DNA of 40,664 bases from Streptomyces tropicalis (GCF_029269835.1 NZ_JARJBB010000030.1:1-40664); one strand, 5' to 3'. Positions 24,469-32,889 are shown, counted from the first letter of the stretch. The notes: generated by a model from the letters alone, not told the origin. Numbers and translations are program-made.

Positions 24469-25125
24469 TCAATTTCCGGGGTGTGCGGGATTCCCGCCGG
24501 TCGTCCTGCGGGTCCCGGTCGTGGTGTCGTGGGTCCGCTGTGCCCGGTTGCGCCGCCAGCGGGACAGCAGTCCGTCGGGGACCTCCTCCGCGGTGAGCGC
24601 GAAGACCAGATGGTCCCGCCAGGCCCCGTCGATGTGGAGATAACGCGGCCGCAGCCCCTCCTCGCGGAATCCGAGTTTCTCCACCACCCGACGGCTCGGC
24701 CCGTTCTCCGGGCGAATGCAGACCTCGATGCGGTGCAGGCCGACGGTGCGGAAACAGTGGTCGACGACGAGGGCCACCGCGGTCGGCATCACCCCGCGTC
24801 CGGCGACCGACTGGTCCACCCAGTAGCCGACGTGGCCCGAGCACATCGAGCCCCAGGTGATCCCGGCGACCGTCAACTGCCCCACCAGGCGCCCCTGGTA
24901 CTCGATGACGAACGGCAGCATCCGGCCGGCGTGCGCCTCCGACCTGAGGTGGCGGACCATCTGCCGGTACGTCGGCCGGTGCGCGATCGGGCCGCTGGGC
25001 GTGGGCGGCGGGATCGTCGCCTCCCAGGGCCGCAGCCAGTCCCGGTTGCGCCGGTTGACCTCGCGCCAGGCCCGCTGGTCGCGCAGCTTTATCGGCCGCA
25101 GGACGACATCGCCCTCGGCGAGCAC
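24469..25125 (-). CDS. rimJ: GNAT acetyltransferase, RimJ-like
   Basis: This 218-residue protein of the RimJ/RimL acetyltransferase branch includes GDVVLRPIKLRDQRAW at the N-terminus, GHVGYWVDQSVAGRGVMPTA as the acetyl-CoA site, and the late NGPSRRVVEKLGFREEG block. RimJ enzymes acetylate protein N-termini. The gene lies between mogA (20-bp gap) and sepX, the position held by rimJ beside glpR in other actinobacteria. GTG 25125 has only a weak ribosome site and is chosen because it opens the conserved domain. The C-terminal 30 residues are unconserved and Thr-rich. A true ribosomal substrate is not proven. Confidence 0.85.
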   Translation of the reverse strand: MLAEGDVVLRPIKLRDQRAWREVNRRNRDWLRPWEATIPPPTPSGPIAHRPTYRQMVRHLRSEAHAGRMLPFVIEYQGRLVGQLTVAGITWGSMCSGHVGYWVDQSVAGRGVMPTAVALVVDHCFRTVGLHRIEVCIRPENGPSRRVVEKLGFREEGLRPRYLHIDGAWRDHLVFALTAEEVPDGLLSRWRRNRAQRTHDTTTGTRRTTGGNPAHPGN

Positions 25126-25145
25126 GACGGGCCAGGATGGGCTGT

Positions 25146-25715
25146 TCAGCGCGCACCCCCTGGACGTCCGGGACGGTCGCCGCCGTGGGGACCGGCGACC
25201 GGCCCGGGGTGGTCCCCGCCGCGGAGCTGGTCGACGGCGTGCCCCAACAGGGGTTCGAGGACGGCCAGTCCGTCCTTCACCCCGCCGGTGGAGCCGGGCA
25301 GGTTGACGATCAGGGTGCGGCCGGCGACGCCCGCCAGGCCCCGGGAGAGCGCCGCGGTCGGCACCTTCTCCCGGCCGAAGGCCCGCACGGCCTCGGCGAT
25401 GCCCGGCACCTCGTGGTCGATGACGCGGCGGGTCGCCTCGGGGGTCCGGTCGGTGGGCGAGATGCCGGTGCCGCCGGTGGTGACCACGACGTCGTACCCG
25501 GCCGTCACGGCGGCGCGCAGCGCCTCCTCCACCGGGTCGCCGTCGGGCACGACCGAGGGTCCGTCGACGGTGAAGCCGAGGGCCCGCAGCCCGTCGGCGA
25601 TCAGCGGCCCGCCCCGGTCCGCGTAGACGCCCGCGGCGGCGCGGTTGGACGCGGTCACCACCAGGGCGCGGTACGGCGCGGGCGCGGTGCCCGCCTCCGG
25701 CTGCTCCTGAGTCAT
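25146..25715 (-). CDS. mogA: Molybdopterin adenylyltransferase, MogA/MoaB type
   Basis: This 189-residue protein of the MoCF-binding fold contains VVTTGGTGISPTDRTPEA and LPGSTGGVKDGLAVL, the two molybdopterin-binding loops of the family. It would adenylylate molybdopterin ahead of metal insertion, the step before MoeA. ATG 25715 overlaps the moaC stop as ATGA, so the two are coupled. The C-terminal 20 residues (Gly/Pro/Arg-rich) run past the usual domain end. MogA and MoaB cannot be told apart by eye. Confidence 0.9.
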   Translation of the reverse strand: MTQEQPEAGTAPAPYRALVVTASNRAAAGVYADRGGPLIADGLRALGFTVDGPSVVPDGDPVEEALRAAVTAGYDVVVTTGGTGISPTDRTPEATRRVIDHEVPGIAEAVRAFGREKVPTAALSRGLAGVAGRTLIVNLPGSTGGVKDGLAVLEPLLGHAVDQLRGGDHPGPVAGPHGGDRPGRPGGAR

Positions 25716-26224
25716 GTCCGGCTCCAGTCGCCCGACTTGCCGCCCGTCTTCTCCTCCACGCGCACGTCCGTGACGACCGCTCCCTTGTCGATCGCCTTGA
25801 CCATGTCGATCACGGTGAGGGCGGCCACGGAGACCGCCGTGAGCGCCTCCATCTCGACGCCGGTGCGGTCCGTGGTGCGCACCGTGGCGCGGATCTCCAC
25901 GGCGTCGTCCGCGACCGTCAGGTCCAGTGTCACACCCGACAGCGACAGCGGGTGGCACAGCGGGATCAGGTCCGGGGTGCGCTTGGCGCCCATGATGCCC
26001 GCGATCCGGGCGGTCGCGAGGGCGTCGCCCTTGGGGACGCCCTCGCCGCGCAGCAGCTCGACCACGCGGCGCGAGACGAGGACGCGGCCGCTCGCGCGGG
26101 CGGTCCGCGCGGTGACGTCCTTGCCGGACACGTCGACCATGCGGGCGGCGCCCGCGTCGTCGAGGTGCGTCAGCCGGTCCTGGGCGGAGGGTCCGGGGGT
26201 GTCCCCCCGGGAAGGCACGGTCAT
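25712..26224 (-). CDS. moaC: Cyclic pyranopterin monophosphate synthase MoaC
   Basis: This 170-residue enzyme, together with MoaA, makes cyclic pyranopterin monophosphate in molybdenum-cofactor synthesis. Family blocks are clear: ARMVDVSGKDVTARTARA, KGDALATARIAGIMGAKRT, LIPLCHPL with the conserved His, GVEMEALTAVSVAALT, and KTGGKSG with catalytic lysine. ATG 26224 gives the best N-terminus, with GGAG about a dozen bases upstream. It is coupled to mogA downstream. moaA is not in this window. Confidence 0.94.
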   Translation of the reverse strand: MTVPSRGDTPGPSAQDRLTHLDDAGAARMVDVSGKDVTARTARASGRVLVSRRVVELLRGEGVPKGDALATARIAGIMGAKRTPDLIPLCHPLSLSGVTLDLTVADDAVEIRATVRTTDRTGVEMEALTAVSVAALTVIDMVKAIDKGAVVTDVRVEEKTGGKSGDWSRT

Positions 26225-26291
26225 GATCGTGTGGCGCTCCCGGTCCGGGCCCGGCGCGGTGCGGTGCGGGCCTGTTGTGCGCGACACGGTA

Positions 26292-26311
26292 CCGCCCGCC
26301 GGGGCGGGCGG
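26292..26311 (-). terminator. GC hairpin after the moeA-like gene
   Basis: Nine-base perfect arms flank GG, within the 199-bp gap between glp and moaC. A second, 22-bp perfect palindrome without a loop (26334-26355) lies between it and glp. Together they may end or attenuate the galU-glp transcript. Confidence 0.5.
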
Positions 26312-26423
26312 GCGGAGCCGACCCCCGCGGCCCGCGGCCGGGCCGGCCCGGCCGCCGCACGGGAAGCCGGCCGCTCCCGGTTCCCGGTCCGGGGCGGACC
26401 CGGGCGGGCCGGGGCGAAGGGGG

Positions 26424-27746
26424 TCAGACCAGCAGGACGACCTCGACCTCGGCGCCGGGCTCGACGGACGTGGTGTCCTCGGGGACGACGATCAGCGCGT
26501 CGGCCTGGGCCAGGGCGGCGATCAGATGGGATCCGGAGCCGCCGACGGGCCTGACCTCGCCGTCGGCGTACGCCCCGCGCAGGAACTGCCGGCGCCCCTC
26601 GGGCGAGGTGAGGGCCTTGTCGGCGGCGAGGGTGGCCCGGGTCCGGGGCCGGTGGACGTCGGTGAGGCCCATCAGGGTGCGGATCGCGGGACGGACGAAC
26701 AGCTCGAAGGAGACGTACGACGAGACGGGGTTGCCGGGCAGCGCCAGCAGCGGGACGTGGTCGGGGCCGACGGTGCCGAAGCCCTGGGGTTTGCCGGGCT
26801 GCATGGCCAGCCTGCGGAAGTCGACGCCGCCGCCGGGCCCGTCCTCGTCGCCGACGGACGACAGGGCCTCCTTGACGACGTCGTACGCCCCGACGCTGAC
26901 TCCGCCGCTGGTGACCATCAGGTCGGCGCGGACGAGCTGGTCCTCGACGGTGGACCGCAGGATCTCGGCGTCGTCGGCGACGGCGCCGACCCGGTAGGCG
27001 ATGGCGCCGGCGTCCCGCGCGGCCGCGGTCAGGGCGAAGCTGTTGGAGTCGTAGATCTGGCCCTTGCCCAGCGCCTCGTCGGGCTGGACGAGCTCGCTGC
27101 CGGTGGACATCACGACCACCCGGGGGCGCGGGCGGACCCGGACGGTGCCGCGGCCGATCGCCGCGAGCAGTGCGATCTGCGGGGGGCCGAGGACGGTGCC
27201 GGCCTCCAGGGCGCGGTCGCCGGCGCGGACGTCGCTGCCCTGGGCGCGGACGTGGGCGCGGGCGACCGCCGGGCGGTACACGCGGACCTGTCCGAAGGCG
27301 CCCTCGGGGGCGAGGCTGCGGGCGCGCATGCCGCCGACGGGGCCCCCGCCGAGTCCGCCGTCGGTCCATTCCACGGGGACGACGGTCTCCGCGCCGGGCG
27401 GCAGGGGGGCGCCCGTCATGATGCGGGCGGCCTGGCCGGGGCCCACCGGTGCGAGGTCGGCCGCGCCCGCGGCCACGTCCCCGACGACCTCGAGCACGGC
27501 CGGGTACTCCTCGCTCGCCCCGGCCACGTCCGTGACCCGCACCGCGTACCCGTCCATGGAGCTGTTGTCGAAGGGCGGCAGGGACACCGGCACCATGACG
27601 TCGTCGACCAGGACGCAGCCCTGGGCGTCGAGCAGGTTCAGCTCGATGGGGTCCAGCGGGCGGACGGTGGTGAGCACGTCCTCGAGGTGCTCGTCCACCG
27701 ACCACAGGTGGTCGGGACCGGTGGGGCGGGGCGCGGCGCTGCTCAA
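26424..27746 (-). CDS. glp: MoeA/gephyrin-like protein, probable Glp
   Basis: This 440-residue protein has the full MoeA domain order: an N-terminal segment with PFDNSSMDGYAVR, then TGAPLPPGAETVVP, the MPT-binding core with SGGVSVGAYD (Asp289 at the position of the catalytic aspartate in gephyrin-type enzymes), and a C-terminal beta domain. MoeA inserts molybdate into adenylylated molybdopterin. In corynebacteria the paralogue Glp, encoded beside galU and glpR, binds FtsZ and GlpR, and the neighbourhood here is the same. The TTG start at 27746 overlaps the galU stop (TTGA). Retained catalytic motifs leave both roles open: cofactor enzyme, division scaffold, or both. Confidence 0.85.
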   Translation of the reverse strand: MSSAAPRPTGPDHLWSVDEHLEDVLTTVRPLDPIELNLLDAQGCVLVDDVMVPVSLPPFDNSSMDGYAVRVTDVAGASEEYPAVLEVVGDVAAGAADLAPVGPGQAARIMTGAPLPPGAETVVPVEWTDGGLGGGPVGGMRARSLAPEGAFGQVRVYRPAVARAHVRAQGSDVRAGDRALEAGTVLGPPQIALLAAIGRGTVRVRPRPRVVVMSTGSELVQPDEALGKGQIYDSNSFALTAAARDAGAIAYRVGAVADDAEILRSTVEDQLVRADLMVTSGGVSVGAYDVVKEALSSVGDEDGPGGGVDFRRLAMQPGKPQGFGTVGPDHVPLLALPGNPVSSYVSFELFVRPAIRTLMGLTDVHRPRTRATLAADKALTSPEGRRQFLRGAYADGEVRPVGGSGSHLIAALAQADALIVVPEDTTSVEPGAEVEVVLLV

Positions 27747-28654
27747 CTTCGTTGCATCTCCTCGGCTACGTACCGCTGAAGCCAGGCCCTGAAGTCCGGG
27801 CCCAGGTCCTCACGTTCGCATGCGAGTCTGACAATGGCACGCAGGTAGTCGCCGCGGTCGCCGGTGTCGTAGCGGCGGCCCTTGAAGACGACGCCGTGCA
27901 CCGGGCCGCCGACCTCCTCGTCCTCGGCGAGCTGCTGGAGGGCGTCGGTGAGCTGGATCTCGCCGCCGCGTCCGGGCTCGGTGGTGCGCAGTATGTCGAA
28001 GATGTGCGGGTCGAGGACGTACCGGCCGATGATCGCGTAGTTCGAGGGGGCCTCCGCCGCCTCGGGCTTCTCCACGAGGCCGGTGACCTTGACGACGTCG
28101 CTGTCGCCGGTGCCCTCGACGGCCGCGCAGCCGTAGAGGTGGATCTGCTCGGGCGCGACCTCCATGAGCGCGACGACGCTGCCGCCGTAGCCCTCCTGCA
28201 CGTCGATCATCCGCTGGAGCAGCGGGTCGCGCGGGTCGATCAGGTCGTCGCCGAGAAGCACCGCGAAGGGCTCCCGGCCCACGTGCGGGGCCGCGCAGAG
28301 CACGGCGTGACCCAGTCCCCGGGGGTCGCCCTGGCGGACGTAGTGCATGGTCGCGAGGTCGCTGGACTCCTGGACCTTGGCGAGCCGCTCCCCGTCGCCC
28401 TTCTTCTCCAGGGCGGACTCCAGCTCGTAGTTGCGGTCGAAGTGGTCCTCGAGGGGGCGCTTGTTGCGGCCCGTGACCATGAGGACGTCGTCGAGACCCG
28501 CGGTGACGGCCTCCTCGACCACGTACTGGATCGCCGGCTTGTCCACGACCGGCAGCATCTCCTTGGGAGTGGCCTTGGTGGCCGGCAGGAACCGGGTGCC
28601 GAGGCCCGCTGCGGGGATGACAGCCTTGGTGATCCTGGGGTGCGACTGTGTCAT
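27743..28654 (-). CDS. galU: UTP-glucose-1-phosphate uridylyltransferase
   Basis: This 303-residue enzyme makes UDP-glucose for cell-envelope polymers and trehalose. The nucleotide-binding motif GLGTRFLPATKATPKEMLPV is near the N-terminus, with VVEEAV, GLGHAVLCA, LLGDDLID and VEKP further on, all typical of bacterial GalU. ATG 28654 is supported by a leaderless-type promoter seven bases upstream. The stop overlaps the glp start, so the two proteins are translated together. The divergent neighbour is the cyclo-ligase gene. Confidence 0.95.
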   Translation of the reverse strand: MTQSHPRITKAVIPAAGLGTRFLPATKATPKEMLPVVDKPAIQYVVEEAVTAGLDDVLMVTGRNKRPLEDHFDRNYELESALEKKGDGERLAKVQESSDLATMHYVRQGDPRGLGHAVLCAAPHVGREPFAVLLGDDLIDPRDPLLQRMIDVQEGYGGSVVALMEVAPEQIHLYGCAAVEGTGDSDVVKVTGLVEKPEAAEAPSNYAIIGRYVLDPHIFDILRTTEPGRGGEIQLTDALQQLAEDEEVGGPVHGVVFKGRRYDTGDRGDYLRAIVRLACEREDLGPDFRAWLQRYVAEEMQRS

Positions 28655-28661
28655 GGCCGCC

Positions 28662-28667
28662 ACCCTA
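28662..28667 (-). promoter_or_regulatory. -10 box TAGGGT of galU
   Basis: On the minus strand TAGGGT lies seven bases before ATG 28654, which suggests a leaderless or very short-leader galU transcript. Confidence 0.45.
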
Positions 28668-28715
28668 ACCGGTGCCTTTTGCACTGAATCTGAAGCTCCG
28701 GTTAATTGGACATCA

Positions 28716-29366
28716 ATGCGGAGTGCGGGGAAAGGCACGGGAACGACGTTGGACGACACCGGACGCGCGGGCGGTTCCGACAAGCGTGTGCTGCGGCGGG
28801 AGTGCCTCGCGGCGAGGAGCGGGCTGACCGCGGACGGCGTGCGGGAGGCGGGGGACGCGCTGGCCCTGCGGGCCCTGGAACTGCCGGAGCTGGCGGGGGC
28901 GGGCACGGTGGCCGCGTACGTCTCCGTCGGCACCGAACCGGGCACCGGGGCGCTGCTGGAGGCACTGCGCGGGCGGGGCACGCGGGTGCTGCTGCCGGCG
29001 CTGCTGGCGGACAACGACCTCGACTGGGGCGTCTACGACGGGGAGGGCTCCCTCGCGCGCGTGCAACACGGCGGGCGGATGGCCCTGTTGGAGCCTGCCG
29101 GGGAGCGGCTCGGGCCGGACGCGGTGGCGTCGGCGGACGTGGTCCTGCTGCCGGGGCTCGCCGTCGACGCGCGCGGGATGCGCCTGGGCCGCGGCGGCGG
29201 CTCCTACGACCGGGTCCTGGCCCGGCTGGAGCGGGCCGGCGCGCGGCCCGCCCTGGTGGTGCTGCTGTACGACGCGGAGGTCGTCGCGCACCTCCCGGCG
29301 GAGGCGCACGACCGCCCGGTGCAGGCGGTCGTGACGCCGTCGGGGATCAGGCGGTTCAGAGCTTGA
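28716..29366 (+). CDS. 5-formyltetrahydrofolate cyclo-ligase
   Basis: This protein of about 216 residues converts 5-formyl-THF to 5,10-methenyl-THF using ATP. The pattern is clear: KRVLRRECLAARSGL near the N-terminus, AAYVSVGTEPGTGALL, LLPGLAVDARGMRLGRGGGSYDR with the folate/ATP loop, and a C-terminal PVQAVVTPSGIRRF. The start is uncertain: ATG 28716, after an A+T-rich TTAATT and perhaps leaderless, is given, but TTG 28749 is possible. The 3' end overlaps the next, convergent gene by 11 bp. Such genes are often called fau or ygfA. Confidence 0.9.
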   Translation: MRSAGKGTGTTLDDTGRAGGSDKRVLRRECLAARSGLTADGVREAGDALALRALELPELAGAGTVAAYVSVGTEPGTGALLEALRGRGTRVLLPALLADNDLDWGVYDGEGSLARVQHGGRMALLEPAGERLGPDAVASADVVLLPGLAVDARGMRLGRGGGSYDRVLARLERAGARPALVVLLYDAEVVAHLPAEAHDRPVQAVVTPSGIRRFRA

Positions 29367-29754
29367 TGTGCTTCAGCGGGCCGCACTTCTTGTAGTCGTC
29401 GTAGGTGTGGCAGGCCCGGTAGTAGACGTAGTCGTCCAGAAGGCCCATGTCGATCTTCTTGTAGATCTTGACCTTGCCGGCGCCGCCGCACTTCTTCTTC
29501 AGGACGAGCTTGGAGTCGACGGAGCCGGCCTCCAGGTAGTCGCAGCCGGACCTGGTCTTCTTGTTCAGCGTGCCGATGAACCAGACACGCTGGTCGCCCG
29601 CCCGGTTGTTGACCTGGTACTTGCCGGACACCGTCACGTAGTGGCCGGAGCCGGTGCTGAAGGTGCCGTTGGAATCGGCGGCCGCCGGCGAGGCCGCCAG
29701 ACCCACCAGGGCGGTGGCGAGGGCGAGCGGCTTCAGGAACCTGCGGTAGGACAC
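29356..29754 (-). CDS. Small secreted four-cysteine basic protein
   Basis: This 132-residue protein has a signal peptide: YRRFLKPLALATALVGL with cleavage after Ala-Ala-Ala near residue 26. The mature part of about 106 residues is lysine- and tyrosine-rich. It has four cysteines (71, 89, 115, 124) that could make two disulfides. I do not recognise the family; similar small secreted proteins of unknown function are common in Streptomyces. GTG 29754 is the start that gives the signal peptide; the ribosome site is weak. It overlaps the cyclo-ligase gene end to end. Function unknown. Confidence 0.75.
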   Translation of the reverse strand: MSYRRFLKPLALATALVGLAASPAAADSNGTFSTGSGHYVTVSGKYQVNNRAGDQRVWFIGTLNKKTRSGCDYLEAGSVDSKLVLKKKCGGAGKVKIYKKIDMGLLDDYVYYRACHTYDDYKKCGPLKHIKL

Positions 29755-29832
29755 GATGAACCCCGTTTCGTAGTGCACCCGGGCTGGTCGTGCGCGGGTC
29801 ATGATCACTATAGGGGGCGGGTCCGACAACGC

Positions 29833-29869
29833 CGCAGGGCCCGCATCCCCAGGGGATGCGGGCCCTGCG
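29833..29869 (-). terminator. Strong terminator after the penicillin-acylase-family gene
   Basis: Eighteen-base arms are perfectly complementary around one central A (29851); in RNA the centre would open to a small loop. It begins 13 bp after the stop of the leftward acylase-family gene. Confidence 0.8.
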
Positions 29870-29881
29870 CTCCGCGTGCGC

Positions 29882-32725
29882 TCAGGGTGTGAGGACGAGG
29901 CGGTCGCTGGTGCTCCGGTCGACCGCGCCCGGCGAGAAGGACCACGGCAGCAGTTCGCCCTTGGCCCACTTGCCGGTCTGGTCGGTGTAGTGGGCGCTGA
30001 AGGCGTGCCCCGAGGCGCCGGTGAGGTTGATCCACCGGGACTTGTCGAGGTCGGCCAGGTTGACCACCATCCGCATCGACGGCACCCAGACGACGCCGTA
30101 GCCACCGGCCGCGTCCCAGCCCGTGGCGTCGACCGCGGCCTCGCCGCCGCTGAGCTTCCAGGGGCCGCGGTTGAGGACGTACTTCAGGAGGCCGGGCCCG
30201 TCGGTGCCGAGGGTCTGGTTCTTCAGGAACAGGCGGTGCAGCCGGCCCCAGCTCCAGGTGTCGATGTCCTTGCCGAGCTTGGCGGTCAGCTCCCAGCGGG
30301 CGTCGATCATGGCGCGGGCGAACAGCTCGTCGCGGTTGTCGGCCTTGGGCCGGGTGCCCGACGCCGGGGTCTTCCACCAGTCGCTGTTCGGGTCGTCCAT
30401 GAGGGTGCGCACCACCTCGAACCAGCGGTCGCCGCCGTCGGGCTGCGCCTGGTCGCTGTCGCGCTCGCCGCACTCGCGGACCTTCTGGTCCTGGTCGGCC
30501 GGGCCGGTGTTGTCGGCCGGCTCGACCCACAGGCACTGGCCCTGGACGCGGAGCTCCTTGGGCAGCTTGTTGCCGAAGGCGAGCTTGAGGATGTTGCGCC
30601 AGACGGCGTTGAAGTAGGCGGCCGCCGCGGAGTCGGCGTCCTGGGTGTAGTCCCAGCCCTCCAGGAGCTTCTGCGCCTGGCGGACGTCCTTGTCGCCGAT
30701 GTCGATCTTCAGCAGCTGGGGCACGAGCTGCTTCGCGATCTCGCTGCTGTCGTCCAGCTGCATCTGTCGCATGTCCTCGGTGGAGATCTTGCCCCCGCCG
30801 TCGATCTTCGACTGGATCAGGTCGCTTATGCGCTGGCTGCGGGTGCCGTAGCCCCAGTCCGTGGTGAGCGTGTACGGGTAGCTGCCCGGGTCGACGACGG
30901 CCTGGTTGGCGGTGACGACGTAGCCGCGCTCGGGGTCGTACTCGTAGGGCAGCTCGTCCTGCTTGATGTAGCCGGTCCAGTCGTACTTCGAGTCCCAGCC
31001 CGGCGCGGGGATCGAGCCGTCGTCGCTCTTGGCGCGGATCGGGATGCGGCCGGGCAGCGTGTAGCCGATGTGGTTGCGGGTGTCCGCGTAGATCAGGTTC
31101 TGCGAGGGCACGTCGAACAGGGCCGCCGCCGAGCGGAACTGGTGGAAGTCCTTGGCGCGGTCGAGGGCGAAGACGGCGTCCATGGTGGTGCCCGGTTCCA
31201 GGGCGGTCCACTTCAGGGCGACGGCGTAGCCGTCCCCGCGGTCGGGGGCGGCGGTGTCCACGGCGGCCTTGCGGCCGACCGTGACGAGTTCGTCGTCGCG
31301 GTCCGACAGCAGGGGGCCGTTGTTGGTCTCCCGGACGACGATCGACTTGGAGGCGCCGCCGGCCACCTTGATGGTCTCCTGGCGGGTCCGGAAGGGCACC
31401 ACCTTGCCGTCGCGCTGGTAGCCGTCGCCGCTGAGCTTCTCCAGGTACAGGTCGCTGACGTCGACGCCGGAGTTCGTCATGCCCCAGGCGATGTCCTGGT
31501 TGTGGCCGATGACCACACCGGGCATGCCGGAGAAGGTGTAGCCGGTGACGTCGTAGGGGCAGGCGCTGGAGACCGAGCGGCAGTGCAGGCCCATCTGGTA
31601 CCAGACCGACGGCAGCGCGGGGCCCAGGTGCGGGTCGTTGGCCAGCAGCGGTTTGCCGGTGATGGTGTACTTCCCGGCCACCACCCACGAGTTCGAGCCG
31701 ATGCCGTTGCCGTTCACGCCGACCGCGGCGGGCAGGTCCTGCATGACGTTGCGCAGGCCCATCAGCTGGCCCTGCACACCGGACCCGGCCGGGGTGCCGC
31801 CGGCGCCCGCGGTGCCGGTGCCGGCCGTCCCGGAGGTGCCGGACGTGCCGGTGCGCCCGGTGCCGGCGGTGCCGCCGGCGCCTGCCGTCCCGGTGGTGCC
31901 CCGGGAGGTGCCGGCGGACCCGGCCGGGGTGCCGCCGCTCGCGTCGAAGGTCCGGGTGAGGGCGTTGTACTGGCCCTCCGTGACGATCGCCTTGTTCCGG
32001 GCGTACGGGTAGTCCGGGTACAGGTCCTTGATCTGCTTCGGGCCCAGGCGGCTGCTCATCAGGGCGCGGTCGATCTCGTCCTGCATGTTGCCGCGCAGGT
32101 CCCAGGCCATGGCCTTCAGCCAGGCGACGGAGTCGACCGGGGTCCACGGCTCGGGCTTGTAGTCGTTGGTCAGGCCCAGCGCCGCGTACTCCAGGGAGAT
32201 GTCCCGCGAGTCCTTGCCCTTGAGGTAGGCGTTGACCCCCTCGGAGTAGGACTGGAGGTACTTCTTGGCGGCGGGCGAGAGCTTGGTGTCGTACTCCTGC
32301 TGCGCCACCCGGTTCCAGCCCAGGGTGCGCAGGAAGGCGTCGTTCTTGACCTGGCCCCTGCCGAACATCTCCGACAGGCGCCCGGAGGTCATGTGCCGGC
32401 GCACGTCCATCTCGTAGAACCGGTCCTGGGCCTGGACGTAGCCCTGGGCCATGAAGAGGTCCGCGGACGAGGAGGCGTAGATCTGCGGGATGCCGTTGCC
32501 GTCGCGCTTGACGTCGACGGGGCCCGACAGGCCGGGCAGCGAGATGGTGCCCTTGGTCTGCGGGAAGGAGGCGCGCACGGTGCTGACGGACCAGAAGGCC
32601 CCGTAGGCGACGCCCCCGATGAGGGCCAGCACCAGGACGAGCACGAGCAGGCGGGCTTTTCGCCCCTTCTTCCTGCCGGACTTGCCGGGCTTGTCACCCG
32701 TTGAGGCGGTGGTGTTGGGGGGCAT
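29882..32725 (-). CDS. Membrane-anchored penicillin-acylase-family N-terminal-nucleophile hydrolase
   Basis: This 947-residue precursor has a basic N-terminus and a transmembrane anchor at about 27-48. The alpha-chain region carries VDVKRDGNGIPQIYA and a FMAQGYVQAQDRFYEMDV block. A long Gly/Thr/Ala-rich linker occupies about 262-314. The autoprocessing site GS344-N-S-W follows, where Ser344 would become the N-terminal nucleophile of the beta chain. Later, NDPHLGPALPSVWYQMGL and IGHNQDIAWGMTN are typical of the family. Relatives cleave penicillins, acyl-homoserine lactones or other amides outside the membrane; the substrate here cannot be told. The linker falls where the excised spacer peptide normally lies. 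ATG 32725 has AAGGA five bases upstream. Confidence 0.92.
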   Translation of the reverse strand: MPPNTTASTGDKPGKSGRKKGRKARLLVLVLVLALIGGVAYGAFWSVSTVRASFPQTKGTISLPGLSGPVDVKRDGNGIPQIYASSSADLFMAQGYVQAQDRFYEMDVRRHMTSGRLSEMFGRGQVKNDAFLRTLGWNRVAQQEYDTKLSPAAKKYLQSYSEGVNAYLKGKDSRDISLEYAALGLTNDYKPEPWTPVDSVAWLKAMAWDLRGNMQDEIDRALMSSRLGPKQIKDLYPDYPYARNKAIVTEGQYNALTRTFDASGGTPAGSAGTSRGTTGTAGAGGTAGTGRTGTSGTSGTAGTGTAGAGGTPAGSGVQGQLMGLRNVMQDLPAAVGVNGNGIGSNSWVVAGKYTITGKPLLANDPHLGPALPSVWYQMGLHCRSVSSACPYDVTGYTFSGMPGVVIGHNQDIAWGMTNSGVDVSDLYLEKLSGDGYQRDGKVVPFRTRQETIKVAGGASKSIVVRETNNGPLLSDRDDELVTVGRKAAVDTAAPDRGDGYAVALKWTALEPGTTMDAVFALDRAKDFHQFRSAAALFDVPSQNLIYADTRNHIGYTLPGRIPIRAKSDDGSIPAPGWDSKYDWTGYIKQDELPYEYDPERGYVVTANQAVVDPGSYPYTLTTDWGYGTRSQRISDLIQSKIDGGGKISTEDMRQMQLDDSSEIAKQLVPQLLKIDIGDKDVRQAQKLLEGWDYTQDADSAAAAYFNAVWRNILKLAFGNKLPKELRVQGQCLWVEPADNTGPADQDQKVRECGERDSDQAQPDGGDRWFEVVRTLMDDPNSDWWKTPASGTRPKADNRDELFARAMIDARWELTAKLGKDIDTWSWGRLHRLFLKNQTLGTDGPGLLKYVLNRGPWKLSGGEAAVDATGWDAAGGYGVVWVPSMRMVVNLADLDKSRWINLTGASGHAFSAHYTDQTGKWAKGELLPWSFSPGAVDRSTSDRLVLTP

Positions 32726-32858
32726 CGCTGTCCTTGCTGTCCTAACGCGAGCGGCAGGCGGTACTGGAGTGCTGGAGCAACCATAGGCGCAGGGCCCGGT
32801 GCGCCTTGACGCGGAGTCGGGTCCGGGAGCGGAAGGATGCCCGGCCCCGTCGCCGAAG

Positions 32859-32889
32859 CGTCAAGAAAACGTCAAGAGTTAGGTAGGGT
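32859..32889 (+). promoter_or_regulatory. Antiporter promoter with 11-bp spaced direct repeats
   Basis: CGTCAAG occurs at 32859-32865 and again at 32870-32876, exactly one helical turn apart, and is followed by a TAGGGT -10 hexamer at 32884-32889. The repeats cover the -35 position. The layout resembles sites for response regulators such as PhoP, but the sequence differs from the known PhoP box. Confidence 0.5.

Noticed and set aside
29801..32704. Long open frame opposite the penicillin-acylase-family gene
   Set aside because: It is a Val/Ala/Gly/Arg-rich frame with no recognisable domain; the opposite strand has a clear catalytic protein with signature motifs.
32859..32880. PhoP box
   Set aside because: The 11-bp period is right but the heptamer CGTCAAG departs too far from the known GTTCACC-type unit to claim it.
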